From contig JALOPO010000005.1 in NCBI GenBank assembly GCA_025453855.1, positions 1 through 17,182 on the forward strand: 17,182 nt of DNA, written 5' to 3'. The notes beneath the pieces are model-generated. The model saw only the letters and a program-made list of their open reading frames with translations. It had not been told where the DNA came from and did no database searches. The DNA is from Gemmatimonadaceae bacterium (GTDB taxonomy: Bacteria > Gemmatimonadota > Gemmatimonadetes > Gemmatimonadales > Gemmatimonadaceae). How positions within the stretch are numbered: the first letter of the stretch is position 1; each line of letters begins with the position of its first letter. Made by a program: the position numbers and the translations under genes. This document shows positions 6,309 through 13,571 of the stretch, piece after piece.

Positions 6309-8282
6309 ATGTGCGGCATCACCGGTTTCCTGGCCCCCGCGCGCGACACCAGCGCCGAGGCCCTGCACGCCACCGTCCTGCGGATGGCGCTCGCCATCGC
6401 GCATCGCGGGCCCGACGGCGCGGGCGCGTGGGTCGACGCGGAGGCGGGCGTCGCCCTCGGGCATCGCCGGCTCGCGATTCTCGACCTCTCGGTCGAGGGA
6501 CACCAGCCCATGGCCTCGGCGAGCGGACGCTGGTGGATCGCATTCAACGGCGAGATCTACAACTTCGCGGAGGTCCGCCAGGAGCTCGAGCGCGATGGCG
6601 CGATCGCGTGGCGCGGCCACTCGGACACCGAGATCATGCTCGCGGCGATCGAGCGCTGGGGCATCGACGGGGCGCTCGCCCGCTTCAACGGGATGTTCGC
6701 GTTCGCGGCGTGGGACCGGGCGGAGCGCGCGCTCTGGCTGGCGCGTGACCGGGCGGGCGAGAAGCCGCTGTACTACGGCTGGCATCGCGGGGTACTCCTG
6801 TTCGGCTCGGAGCTGAAGGCGCTGCGCGCGCATCCGCGCTGGCAGGGGACGCACGACCGCGGTGCGCTCGCGCTCTTCCTGCGCCACGGCTACATCCCCG
6901 CGCCGTACAGCGCGTACGAGGGGATCGCCAAGCTCCCGCCCGGGGCGCGCGTGCGCATCGATGCCGACGCGGCGCCCGGCATGCTCCCCGCGCCGGTGGC
7001 GTACTGGGATCCGGCGGCCGCGGTCCGCCACGCACGCGCGACGCCCTTCGCGGGGAGCGCCGAGGACGCCGTGACGGCGCTCGACACGCTGCTTGCCGAT
7101 GCGGTGCGCATGCGCATGGTGGCCGACGTCCCGCTCGGTGCCTTCCTCTCCGGGGGCATCGATTCGTCGGTGGTGGTGGGGCTCATGCAGGCGCAGAGCG
7201 CGCGCCCGGTGCGCACGTTCAGCATCGGCTTCCACGAGGCGGGGTACGACGAGGCGCAGCATGCGAAGGCGGTGGCGCGCCACCTGGGCACCGACCACAC
7301 GGAGCTGTACGTGACCTCCGAGGAGGCGCGCGACGTGATCCCGCGCCTCCCCACGATGTACGACGAGCCCTTCGGCGACTCGTCGCAGATCCCGACCTTC
7401 CTCGTCTCGGCGCTCGCGCGCCGGCACGTGACGGTGGCGCTCTCCGGCGACGGGGGCGACGAGCTGTTCGGCGGCTACCAGCGCTACTTCATCGGGCGCG
7501 ACATCTGGCGTCGCGTGGCCCCCTTTCCGCGCACGCTGCGCCGCGGTGTGGCACGCGGACTCACCGCGCTCACACCTGCCGGCTGGAACGCGGCCGCCGG
7601 CGCCGTGCGCCCGCTCCTGCCGTCGCGTCTCCGGCGCCCGGACTTCGGCGCCCAGGTGCACAAGGTGGCCGACGTGATCGCGGCCGCCGACGGCGATGCG
7701 TTCTATCGTGGCCTGGTCTCGCAGGACGAGCGCCCCGACCGCCTGGTCGGCGCCTCCGAGCCGGCGACGTGGCTCACGGGACGCCATGCGCTCCCGCCGC
7801 TCGTCGACCTGACCGAGCGCATGATGTTCCTCGACCTCGTCACCTACCTCCCCGACGACATCCTCGCGAAGGTGGACCGCGCGTCGATGGCGGTGAGCCT
7901 CGAGGGACGCATCCCGCTGCTCGACCACCGCGTGATCGAGTTCGCGTGGTCGCTGCCGCTGGCCTACAAGGTGCGCGAGGGGCAGGGGAAGTGGGTGCTG
8001 CGCCGCGTCCTCGATCGCTACGTGCCGCGCACGCTGCTCGATCGCCCCAAGCAGGGCTTCGGCGTGCCGATCGACGCCTGGCTGCGCGGTCCGCTGCGGG
8101 ACTGGGGCGAGACGCTGCTCGATGCGGGGCGGCTGCGCGACCAGGGGCTGCTCGACGTGGCGCCGGTGCGGGCCGCGTGGGCGTCGCACCTGGGCGGCGT
8201 GCCGGCACACTACTGGCTCTGGAACGTGCTCATGCTGCAGGCCTGGCTCGACGCGGAGCCGAGCCGCGTGGAGGTCGCGTGA
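6309..8282 (+). CDS. asnB: Asparagine synthase (glutamine-hydrolysing)-like amidotransferase
   Basis: 657-residue two-domain amidotransferase. The start is certain because Cys2 (MCGITGF) must become the N-terminal nucleophile of the class II glutaminase. The glutaminase domain has H52-R-R-L-A-I-L-D-L and N80-G-E-I-Y-N. The synthetase domain has the ATP pyrophosphatase loop SGGIDSS (residues 281-287) and SGDGGDELFGGY from S379. All key residues look intact. It releases ammonia from glutamine and adds it to an adenylated carboxylate. Free-standing AsnB homologues in polysaccharide clusters, such as WbpS of Pseudomonas O-antigen loci, are thought to amidate uronic-acid sugars. That role is likelier here than asparagine supply, given the neighbours. 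The stop overlaps the next start (GTGA). Confidence 0.92.
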   Translation: MCGITGFLAPARDTSAEALHATVLRMALAIAHRGPDGAGAWVDAEAGVALGHRRLAILDLSVEGHQPMASASGRWWIAFNGEIYNFAEVRQELERDGAIAWRGHSDTEIMLAAIERWGIDGALARFNGMFAFAAWDRAERALWLARDRAGEKPLYYGWHRGVLLFGSELKALRAHPRWQGTHDRGALALFLRHGYIPAPYSAYEGIAKLPPGARVRIDADAAPGMLPAPVAYWDPAAAVRHARATPFAGSAEDAVTALDTLLADAVRMRMVADVPLGAFLSGGIDSSVVVGLMQAQSARPVRTFSIGFHEAGYDEAQHAKAVARHLGTDHTELYVTSEEARDVIPRLPTMYDEPFGDSSQIPTFLVSALARRHVTVALSGDGGDELFGGYQRYFIGRDIWRRVAPFPRTLRRGVARGLTALTPAGWNAAAGAVRPLLPSRLRRPDFGAQVHKVADVIAAADGDAFYRGLVSQDERPDRLVGASEPATWLTGRHALPPLVDLTERMMFLDLVTYLPDDILAKVDRASMAVSLEGRIPLLDHRVIEFAWSLPLAYKVREGQGKWVLRRVLDRYVPRTLLDRPKQGFGVPIDAWLRGPLRDWGETLLDAGRLRDQGLLDVAPVRAAWASHLGGVPAHYWLWNVLMLQAWLDAEPSRVEVA

Positions 8283-9325
8283 TCGAACGCGCCGCGTCGG
8301 CGGGCAATCCGCCGCTCACGCTCTTCGGGCTGGCCAGCGTGCTGCTGCGTGGCTGGCGATCCATCGTCCTGTGCGGGCTCCTCGCCGGGGCGATCGCGGC
8401 CACGGTCACGCTCCTCTCGACGCGCATGTGGACCTCGCGCGCCTCGTTCACCCCGCAGCAGCGCCGCAACGCGGCGCCGGGCAACCTCGGCGGCCTGGCC
8501 GCGCAGCTTGGCGTCAACGTGCCGGGCGCGGACGGTTCGCAGAGCGTCTTCTTCTATGCGGAGCTGATCCGCTCGCGCGAGCTGCTGCGCGAGGTGGTCA
8601 CGGCGCGCTACGCCGCCGCCGGCGCCACGCGCACGCTCGTCGACTGGCTCGACATCCGTGGCGAGAACGAGGCGGAGCGCATCGACAACGCGATCCGCGT
8701 GCTCGGTGGACAGCGCCTCGTCGTCTCGGCCGACGCCAAGACGAACATCGTGCGCATGGCGGTGAGCGTGAAGGAGCCGGAGCTCGCGCGCCAGGTGGCC
8801 GCGGGGATCCTCGAGCGCGTGAATCGCTTCAACCTCGAGAAGCGGCAGTCGCAGGCACGGGCCGAGCGCGTCTTCTCCGAACGTCGCCTGCAGGAGATGA
8901 AGCGCGAGCTCGAGCAGGCCGAGGACCGGCTGCAGGAGTTCCGCCAGCGCAACCGCACCTTCCTCGGCTCGAGCGACCTGCGCGTCGCCGAGGGGCGCCT
9001 GGAGCGCGAGGTGTCGTTGCGCCAGCGCCTCTTCGCGGCGCTCGCCGAGAGCTACGAGCAGTCGCGCGTGGAAGAGGTGCGCGACACGCCGGTGATCACC
9101 GTGCTCGAGTCGCCCGAGGTGCCGGCGCAGCCCGATCGGCGCTTCCTCGCGCTCAAGACGGTGCTGGCCACCATCGCCGGGAGCGTCGTGACCGCGCTGC
9201 TGCTGCTCGCCGGCGTGGTGCTGCGTCGCCTCCGCCGCGACGACGAGGCGGGCTGGGACGCGCTCGTGGGGGGCTGGCGCGCCGCGCGACGGCGCAGCGA
9301 TGCGGGGCGCGGCGCCGCCGCATGA
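8279..9325 (+). CDS. Wzz-like polysaccharide co-polymerase / chain-length determinant
   Basis: 348-residue inner-membrane protein with the Wzz layout. There is a short N-terminal cytoplasmic part, a first membrane segment (about residues 29-46), a periplasmic domain with a charged coiled-coil stretch (about 190-235, for example RRLQEMKRELEQAEDRLQEF), a proline motif P279-x2-P282-x2-P285, and a second membrane segment (about 295-317) followed by an arginine-rich tail. Such proteins set the chain length of Wzx/Wzy-made polysaccharide. There is no Walker-type tyrosine-kinase domain after the second segment, and none is encoded nearby. GTG 8279 overlaps the asnB stop and starts directly before the conserved region; the open frame further upstream lies inside asnB and is not real. 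Its stop overlaps the next ATG (ATGA). Confidence 0.85.
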   Translation: MIERAASAGNPPLTLFGLASVLLRGWRSIVLCGLLAGAIAATVTLLSTRMWTSRASFTPQQRRNAAPGNLGGLAAQLGVNVPGADGSQSVFFYAELIRSRELLREVVTARYAAAGATRTLVDWLDIRGENEAERIDNAIRVLGGQRLVVSADAKTNIVRMAVSVKEPELARQVAAGILERVNRFNLEKRQSQARAERVFSERRLQEMKRELEQAEDRLQEFRQRNRTFLGSSDLRVAEGRLEREVSLRQRLFAALAESYEQSRVEEVRDTPVITVLESPEVPAQPDRRFLALKTVLATIAGSVVTALLLLAGVVLRRLRRDDEAGWDALVGGWRAARRRSDAGRGAAA

Positions 9326-10440
9326 CCGTCCCACGCGGCGGCACCGAGCCGCGGCGCATCACGTGCGTGATCTCCTCGCTCGGCGCGGGCGGCGCCGAGC
9401 GCGTCATGAGCTGGCTCACGGGTGCGCTGGCGTCGCAGGGGAGCGCGGTCACGCTGGTGACCCTGTCCGATGCGCGCGCCGACTTCCATGCACTGCCCCG
9501 CGCCGTGACGCGGGTCGCGCTCGGCGTGCTCTCCGATTCTCGCACGCCGCTGCAGGCGGTCCGCGCGACGGCCGGGCGCGTGCGCGCCCTGCGGCGCGCC
9601 GTCGTCGCGTCGCGCCCGGACGTGGTGCTCTCGTTCATGGATCGCACCAACGTGCTGGTGCTGCTCGCGCTGCGCGGCACGAGCATCCCGGTGGTCGTGG
9701 CCGAGCGGAACAACCCGTGGCTGCTCCCGGTGGGCGCCGCGTGGGACCGGCTGCGTCGCCTCACCTATCCCTGGGCGCGTCGCATCACGGTGCAGTCCGC
9801 GGAACTCGTCCCCTTCTTCGCCCCCGCACTGCACGGCCGCGTGCGCGTGATCCCGAACGGCGTGGCGCCGGTGACCGCGGCCATCGACGCGCCCCGTGGC
9901 CGCACGGTGCTCGCGGCCGGCCGCCTCGAACCGCAGAAGGGGTTCGACCTGCTGATCGATGCCTTCGCGATGGCGCGACCGCGGATGCCGGCGTGGTCGC
10001 TGCGCATCGTCGGCGAAGGGAGCGAGCGCGCCGCACTGGAGGCGCGCGTGCGTGCGGCGGGGCTCGAGGCCGACGCGGTGGCGCTGCCGGGGCGCATCGC
10101 CGACATGGGCGCGGAGTACGCGCGCTGCGGGCTCTTCGTCCTCTCCTCGCGCTTCGAGGGCTTCCCGAACGTGCTCGCCGAGGCCATGGCGGCCGGGTGC
10201 GCGGTGATCGCGACGCGCTGCCCCACCGGGCCATCCGAACTGGTGCGCGACGGCATCGACGGACGGCTGGTGGAGATCGACGCCGCCGCGATCGCCGAGG
10301 CGATGGTGTCGCTGGCGCGTGATGACGCGATGCGGAGACGCCTCGGTGAGCGCGCGCGCGAGGTGACGGACCGCTTCGCGCCCGACGCGATCGCGACACG
10401 CTGGCGCGACGTGCTGCGCGAGGCGATGGGGCGCGACTGA
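9322..10440 (+). CDS. GT4-family glycosyltransferase
   Basis: 372 residues. The N-terminal domain opens with ITCVISSLGAGGAERVMSWL; the GGAER turn is typical of GT4 enzymes acting on glycan intermediates. The donor domain has AGRLEPQKGFDLL (K206) and a complete EX7E motif, E279-GFPNVLA-E287, followed by CPTGPSELV. ATG 9322 sits in ATGA, overlapping the stop of the Wzz-like gene, and immediately precedes the conserved part, so earlier in-frame codons inside that gene are discarded. Its stop (TGA) shares one base with the ATG of the following glycosyltransferase. Sugar specificity cannot be told. Confidence 0.9.
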   Translation: MTVPRGGTEPRRITCVISSLGAGGAERVMSWLTGALASQGSAVTLVTLSDARADFHALPRAVTRVALGVLSDSRTPLQAVRATAGRVRALRRAVVASRPDVVLSFMDRTNVLVLLALRGTSIPVVVAERNNPWLLPVGAAWDRLRRLTYPWARRITVQSAELVPFFAPALHGRVRVIPNGVAPVTAAIDAPRGRTVLAAGRLEPQKGFDLLIDAFAMARPRMPAWSLRIVGEGSERAALEARVRAAGLEADAVALPGRIADMGAEYARCGLFVLSSRFEGFPNVLAEAMAAGCAVIATRCPTGPSELVRDGIDGRLVEIDAAAIAEAMVSLARDDAMRRRLGERAREVTDRFAPDAIATRWRDVLREAMGRD

Positions 10441-11555
10441 TGCGCATCGCCTTCTTCCTGCCGTCACTCGAGGGGGGCGGCGCGGAGCGCGTCACGCTCA
10501 ACCTCGCCGGCGGCATCGCGGCACGGGGGCACGCGGTCGATCTGCTCCTCGCAGCGCGCACCGGTCCCTTCCTCGCCGACGTGCCCCCGGCGGTGCGCGT
10601 CGTCGACCTGGGGGCGGGCCGCGTGGTGCGTGCGTTGACGCCGCTCACGCACTGGCTGCGGCGCGAACGGCCGGATCATCTCGTGAGTGCGCTCGACCAT
10701 GCGAACCTGGTCGCGCTGTGGGCGGTGGCGCGCGCCGGCACGCGCACCCCGGTGACGTGCGTGGTGCACACGACGATGTCGCGCACGATCAGCAATCCGG
10801 GTGCGTGGACCGACCGCGTCCTCCTCCCGCCGCTCATTCGTCGCTTCTACGGACGCGCGCACGCCGTGGTGGCGGTCTCGGACGGGGCGGGGGAGGACCT
10901 GCGCGCCTTCCTCGGGTCGCGCGTGGGGCGCGTGGAGGTGATCGCCAATCCGGTGGTGCTCCCCGATCTCGCGGAGCGCGCCACGGCACCCGCGCCGCAT
11001 CCGTGGTTTGACGACGTGCGCGTGCCGGTGCTGCTCGGCGTCGGGCGGCTCTGGCACCAGAAGGACTTCGCCACGCTGCTGCGTGCCTTCGCCGCGGCAG
11101 GGCTGCAGGATCGTGCGCGGCTGGTCATCCTTGGCGAGGGGGTGCTGCGCCCCGACCTCGAGGCGCTCCGCACGGAACTCGGTCTCGCCGACGCGGTCGC
11201 GATGCCGGGGTTCGCGCCGTCGCCCTATCCGGCCATGCGACGCAGCGCCGGCTTCGTGCTCTCCAGCGTCTTCGAGGCGCTCCCGACGGTGCTCATCGAG
11301 GCGCTGGCGCTCGGCACCCCCGTGGTCGCCACCGATTGCCCGACCGGGCCGCGCGAGATCCTCGATGGCGGGCGGTGGGGGCGGCTCGTCCCCGTCGGCG
11401 ACGTGGCCGCGCTCGCCGATGCCATGCGTGCGCTCGTCGACGAGGCGGGGACGCGTCGTCCGGTGCCGGCGTCGGTGCTGGCGCCGTACACGCTCGACAC
11501 GGCGGTGGACCGCTATCTCGCGCTGCTCGGCGCGCCGGCCATGGCACGCCAGTAG
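10440..11555 (+). CDS. GT4-family glycosyltransferase
   Basis: 371 residues, similar in plan to the gene just before it: IAFFLPSLEGGGAERVTLNL at the start, GVGRLWHQKDFATLL (K208) in the donor domain, and an EX7E motif E279-ALPTVLI-E287 followed by DCPTGPREIL. The identical residue numbers of EX7E in the two genes suggest an old tandem duplication. The start overlaps the preceding stop by one base (TGATG), implying coupled translation. The last 43 bases overlap, tail-to-tail, the end of the minus-strand glycosyltransferase. It is the last gene of the plus-strand unit that begins at 4196. Confidence 0.9.
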   Translation: MRIAFFLPSLEGGGAERVTLNLAGGIAARGHAVDLLLAARTGPFLADVPPAVRVVDLGAGRVVRALTPLTHWLRRERPDHLVSALDHANLVALWAVARAGTRTPVTCVVHTTMSRTISNPGAWTDRVLLPPLIRRFYGRAHAVVAVSDGAGEDLRAFLGSRVGRVEVIANPVVLPDLAERATAPAPHPWFDDVRVPVLLGVGRLWHQKDFATLLRAFAAAGLQDRARLVILGEGVLRPDLEALRTELGLADAVAMPGFAPSPYPAMRRSAGFVLSSVFEALPTVLIEALALGTPVVATDCPTGPREILDGGRWGRLVPVGDVAALADAMRALVDEAGTRRPVPASVLAPYTLDTAVDRYLALLGAPAMARQ

Positions 11556-12691
11556 TCGGCGTGGCGTCGAGCGACCACGTCGAGCCCGTACTCGCGCTCG
11601 ACGCGCGCACGCAGGGCGCGGCCATGCGCGCGTCGTGTCGCCTCCGGCTGCACCAGCCACGCGGCCACGCGTCGCGCCACGCCATCCACGTCACCGACCG
11701 GCACGATGTCGTCCGCGCTGCCGAGGATCGTGCGGGCGTCGCCGGCATCGGTCGAGACGACGGGGACCGCGCACGCCATCGCTTCGGCGACCACGTTCGG
11801 GAAGCTCTCGTCCACCGAGGTGAGCACCGCCACGTCGAGTGCGGCGGTCACTCGCGGCACGTCGCTGCGCGCGCCGAGGGCGTGCAGCGCGGCTCCGAGC
11901 GTCGTGCGATCGGCGAGGGCGGCGAAGGCGGGATGCGCGCGCGTCGCATCGACGCCGACGACGAGCACCTGCAGCGATGGCAGCGTGCGCCGCAGTGCGT
12001 CCATCGCCGCGAGGAAGGTCGCGTGATCCTTGATGGGGCGGAAGTTGGCGATCATCCCCACCAGCGGTGCGTCGTCCGCGATCCCGAGCTCGCGGCGCAC
12101 GTCGACGCGTGCCGCGTCGTCGGGTCGCCACCGCGCCAGATCGTACCCGTTCGGGATGAGCGTCATGCGCGACGCCGGGTAGCCGGCCGCGACGTGCGTG
12201 TCGCGCGCGCGTTCGCCGTTCACCAGGATGTCGCGCGGCATCGTGCGCGCCAGTCGCGCGGTGACCGCGGCGGTGAGCACCGTGCGACGCCGTTCGCGAT
12301 CGGCCGGGACGCTCGCGGCGCGAATGCCCCACAGCGCGCGGCGCCCCGTGGCCAGCGGCGCGACGAGACCCGCGAGCAGGTTCGCGTGGTACATCCACCC
12401 CTGCACGACCTCCGGCCGCAGCCGGCGGAGCAGCGTGTGGAGCCGCGCGATCCCGCCCGCATCGGGGAGCGCGCCGCTCCGCGCCATGCCGAGCGAGTGC
12501 ACCGCGACACCGGCTGCGCGCAGCTCGTCGGCGACGGTGCCGCCATCGGTCAGGCTGATGACGTCGTGCGCGATGCCGAGCGGGCGCGTGGCGAGCACGA
12601 GTCGCTGCAGGGCGCGCTCGGTACCGCCGGGAACGAGCGTCGTGATGACGTGGGCGACCCGGACCGGCCCCGACGCGTCAGCGTCGCTCAC
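11513..12691 (-). CDS. GT4-family glycosyltransferase
   Basis: 392 residues on the minus strand. The N-terminus VRVAHVITTLVPGGTERALQ is a standard GT4 acceptor-domain opening. The donor domain has NFRPIKDHATFL (K221) and the EX7E motif E295-SFPNVVA-E303, with VSTDAGDARTIL after it. GTG 12691 is taken as the start: it lies 14 bases inside the end of the upstream methyltransferase and comes just before the conserved strand. An ATG 41 codons further up would only add a serine/arginine-rich stretch antisense in character and inside the methyltransferase. The stop codon TAG lies within the last codons of the convergent plus-strand glycosyltransferase. It is probably co-transcribed with the methyltransferase. 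Confidence 0.88.
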   Translation of the reverse strand: MSDADASGPVRVAHVITTLVPGGTERALQRLVLATRPLGIAHDVISLTDGGTVADELRAAGVAVHSLGMARSGALPDAGGIARLHTLLRRLRPEVVQGWMYHANLLAGLVAPLATGRRALWGIRAASVPADRERRRTVLTAAVTARLARTMPRDILVNGERARDTHVAAGYPASRMTLIPNGYDLARWRPDDAARVDVRRELGIADDAPLVGMIANFRPIKDHATFLAAMDALRRTLPSLQVLVVGVDATRAHPAFAALADRTTLGAALHALGARSDVPRVTAALDVAVLTSVDESFPNVVAEAMACAVPVVSTDAGDARTILGSADDIVPVGDVDGVARRVAAWLVQPEATRRAHGRALRARVEREYGLDVVARRHADYWRAMAGAPSSAR

Positions 12692-13523
12692 GGACGAGGA
12701 CGAACTCGTTGCACCCGAGCGATGGCGTGGTGACGAGGTGCGTGAGCGCGAAGCCGCGCGCACGCAGGAAGGTGAAGACGTCGCCGGGTCCGGCCACCTC
12801 GAACGGGAGGCCACCGAGCCAGTCGATCCAATCGTGCACCGCGGACATCCCGCGGCGGCGGATGTACTCGCGATAGAACTTCGCGGGGGAGCGCCCGTTC
12901 TTGATGTCGGCCGCGAGGTTGATGAGCGCGAAGAGCGGGACGAAGGTGCCGACCACCAGCCAGCGCCCGATCGCCGAGCTGCAGTAGAGCCGCTTCACCG
13001 CCAGCCAGAACGACGAGAGCTTGGCCTGGTCGTTGTAGAGCGCGATGTAGTACTGCCCGCCGGGTGCCACCCGCGCGGCGGTGTGCTCGATCGCCTCCCA
13101 CATGCGCCCGGTGTGGTGCAGCACGCCCCACGAGTAGACGATGTCGAAGTCGCCGAGCGTGGCGAGGAAGGCCGGGTCGAGCACCGAGCCGCGCTGCACC
13201 GTCCAGTGCGGATCGTCGGCGAAGTAGCGGTCGCGCAGCGTGGTGGTGCAGGCGACGGACTGCGGATCGTAGTCGAAGCTGGTGACGTGTGCCCCGAGCC
13301 GGCGCGCCGCGAGGCTGAAGAGCCCGGAGCCCGAGCCGGCGTCGAGGAGGCGCAGGCCGTCCAGCCGCTCGCGCCCGAGGCCGCGCACGAGCGAACGCTC
13401 GGCCTCGGCGATGCGCTCGTCGTTGAGCGTGCGGAGGAAGCGCGCCCAGTTGGCGCCGAACTCGAAGCGCTGGCCGCGCCGGACTTCGGTCGCGTGGTCG
13501 GGGGCCTGGAGGGTCTCGGTCAC
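12678..13523 (-). CDS. Class I SAM-dependent methyltransferase (copy 2)
   Basis: 281 residues, paralogue of the enzyme at 4196-5035. Motif I is LDAGSGSG (D61 to G67), the acidic site is TSFDYD (D84 or D86), and DIVYSWGVLHHTG, IALYNDQ, DWIDWLGGLPFEVA and GCNEFVLV match copy 1 in order. The aligned cores are ungapped until a single-residue gap near residue 108. The part between about 165 and 215 differs most, including FVPLFALINLAADIKNG, which may tune the acceptor. The GTG start at 13523 is supported by TACGTT on the minus strand ending six bases before it, the same leaderless geometry as at copy 1. The following glycosyltransferase overlaps its end by 14 bases. Confidence 0.88.
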   Translation of the reverse strand: MTETLQAPDHATEVRRGQRFEFGANWARFLRTLNDERIAEAERSLVRGLGRERLDGLRLLDAGSGSGLFSLAARRLGAHVTSFDYDPQSVACTTTLRDRYFADDPHWTVQRGSVLDPAFLATLGDFDIVYSWGVLHHTGRMWEAIEHTAARVAPGGQYYIALYNDQAKLSSFWLAVKRLYCSSAIGRWLVVGTFVPLFALINLAADIKNGRSPAKFYREYIRRRGMSAVHDWIDWLGGLPFEVAGPGDVFTFLRARGFALTHLVTTPSLGCNEFVLVRERR

Positions 13524-13529
13524 GCGGGA

Positions 13530-13535
13530 AACGTA
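13530..13535 (-). promoter_or_regulatory. Leaderless-type promoter -10 hexamer (TACGTT, minus strand)
   Basis: Read on the minus strand, TACGTT is followed by six bases and then the GTG start at 13523. With the last T as -7, the first transcribed base is the G of GTG. It has the same spacing as the TAGATT hexamer before the paralogous methyltransferase. No -35 box or ribosome site is visible. Confidence 0.6.
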
Positions 13536-13544
13536 ATGGCACCC

Positions 13545-13571
13545 GGTGACCCCGGGCGCATCCCGGTCACC
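13545..13571 (-). terminator. Hairpin across the stop codon of the minus-strand Wzi-like gene, terminator candidate
   Basis: GGTGACC (13545-13551) pairs with GGTCACC (13565-13571), and inside it GGG (13554-13556) pairs with CCC (13562-13564) around the loop CGCAT, leaving a two-base bulge. The stem spans the Wzi-like stop codon (13567-13569). The minus strand continues into GGGTGCCATTACGTTTCCC without a real T-run, so it is only a weak terminator. It sits just before the next promoter. Confidence 0.35.

Noticed and set aside
4716..8210. Very long minus-strand open frame (over 1,100 codons)
   Set aside because: It is antisense to the methyltransferase, membrane-protein and asnB genes. Its translation is a low-complexity mix of Arg, His, Glu and Ala with no motifs, the usual shadow of high-GC codon use.
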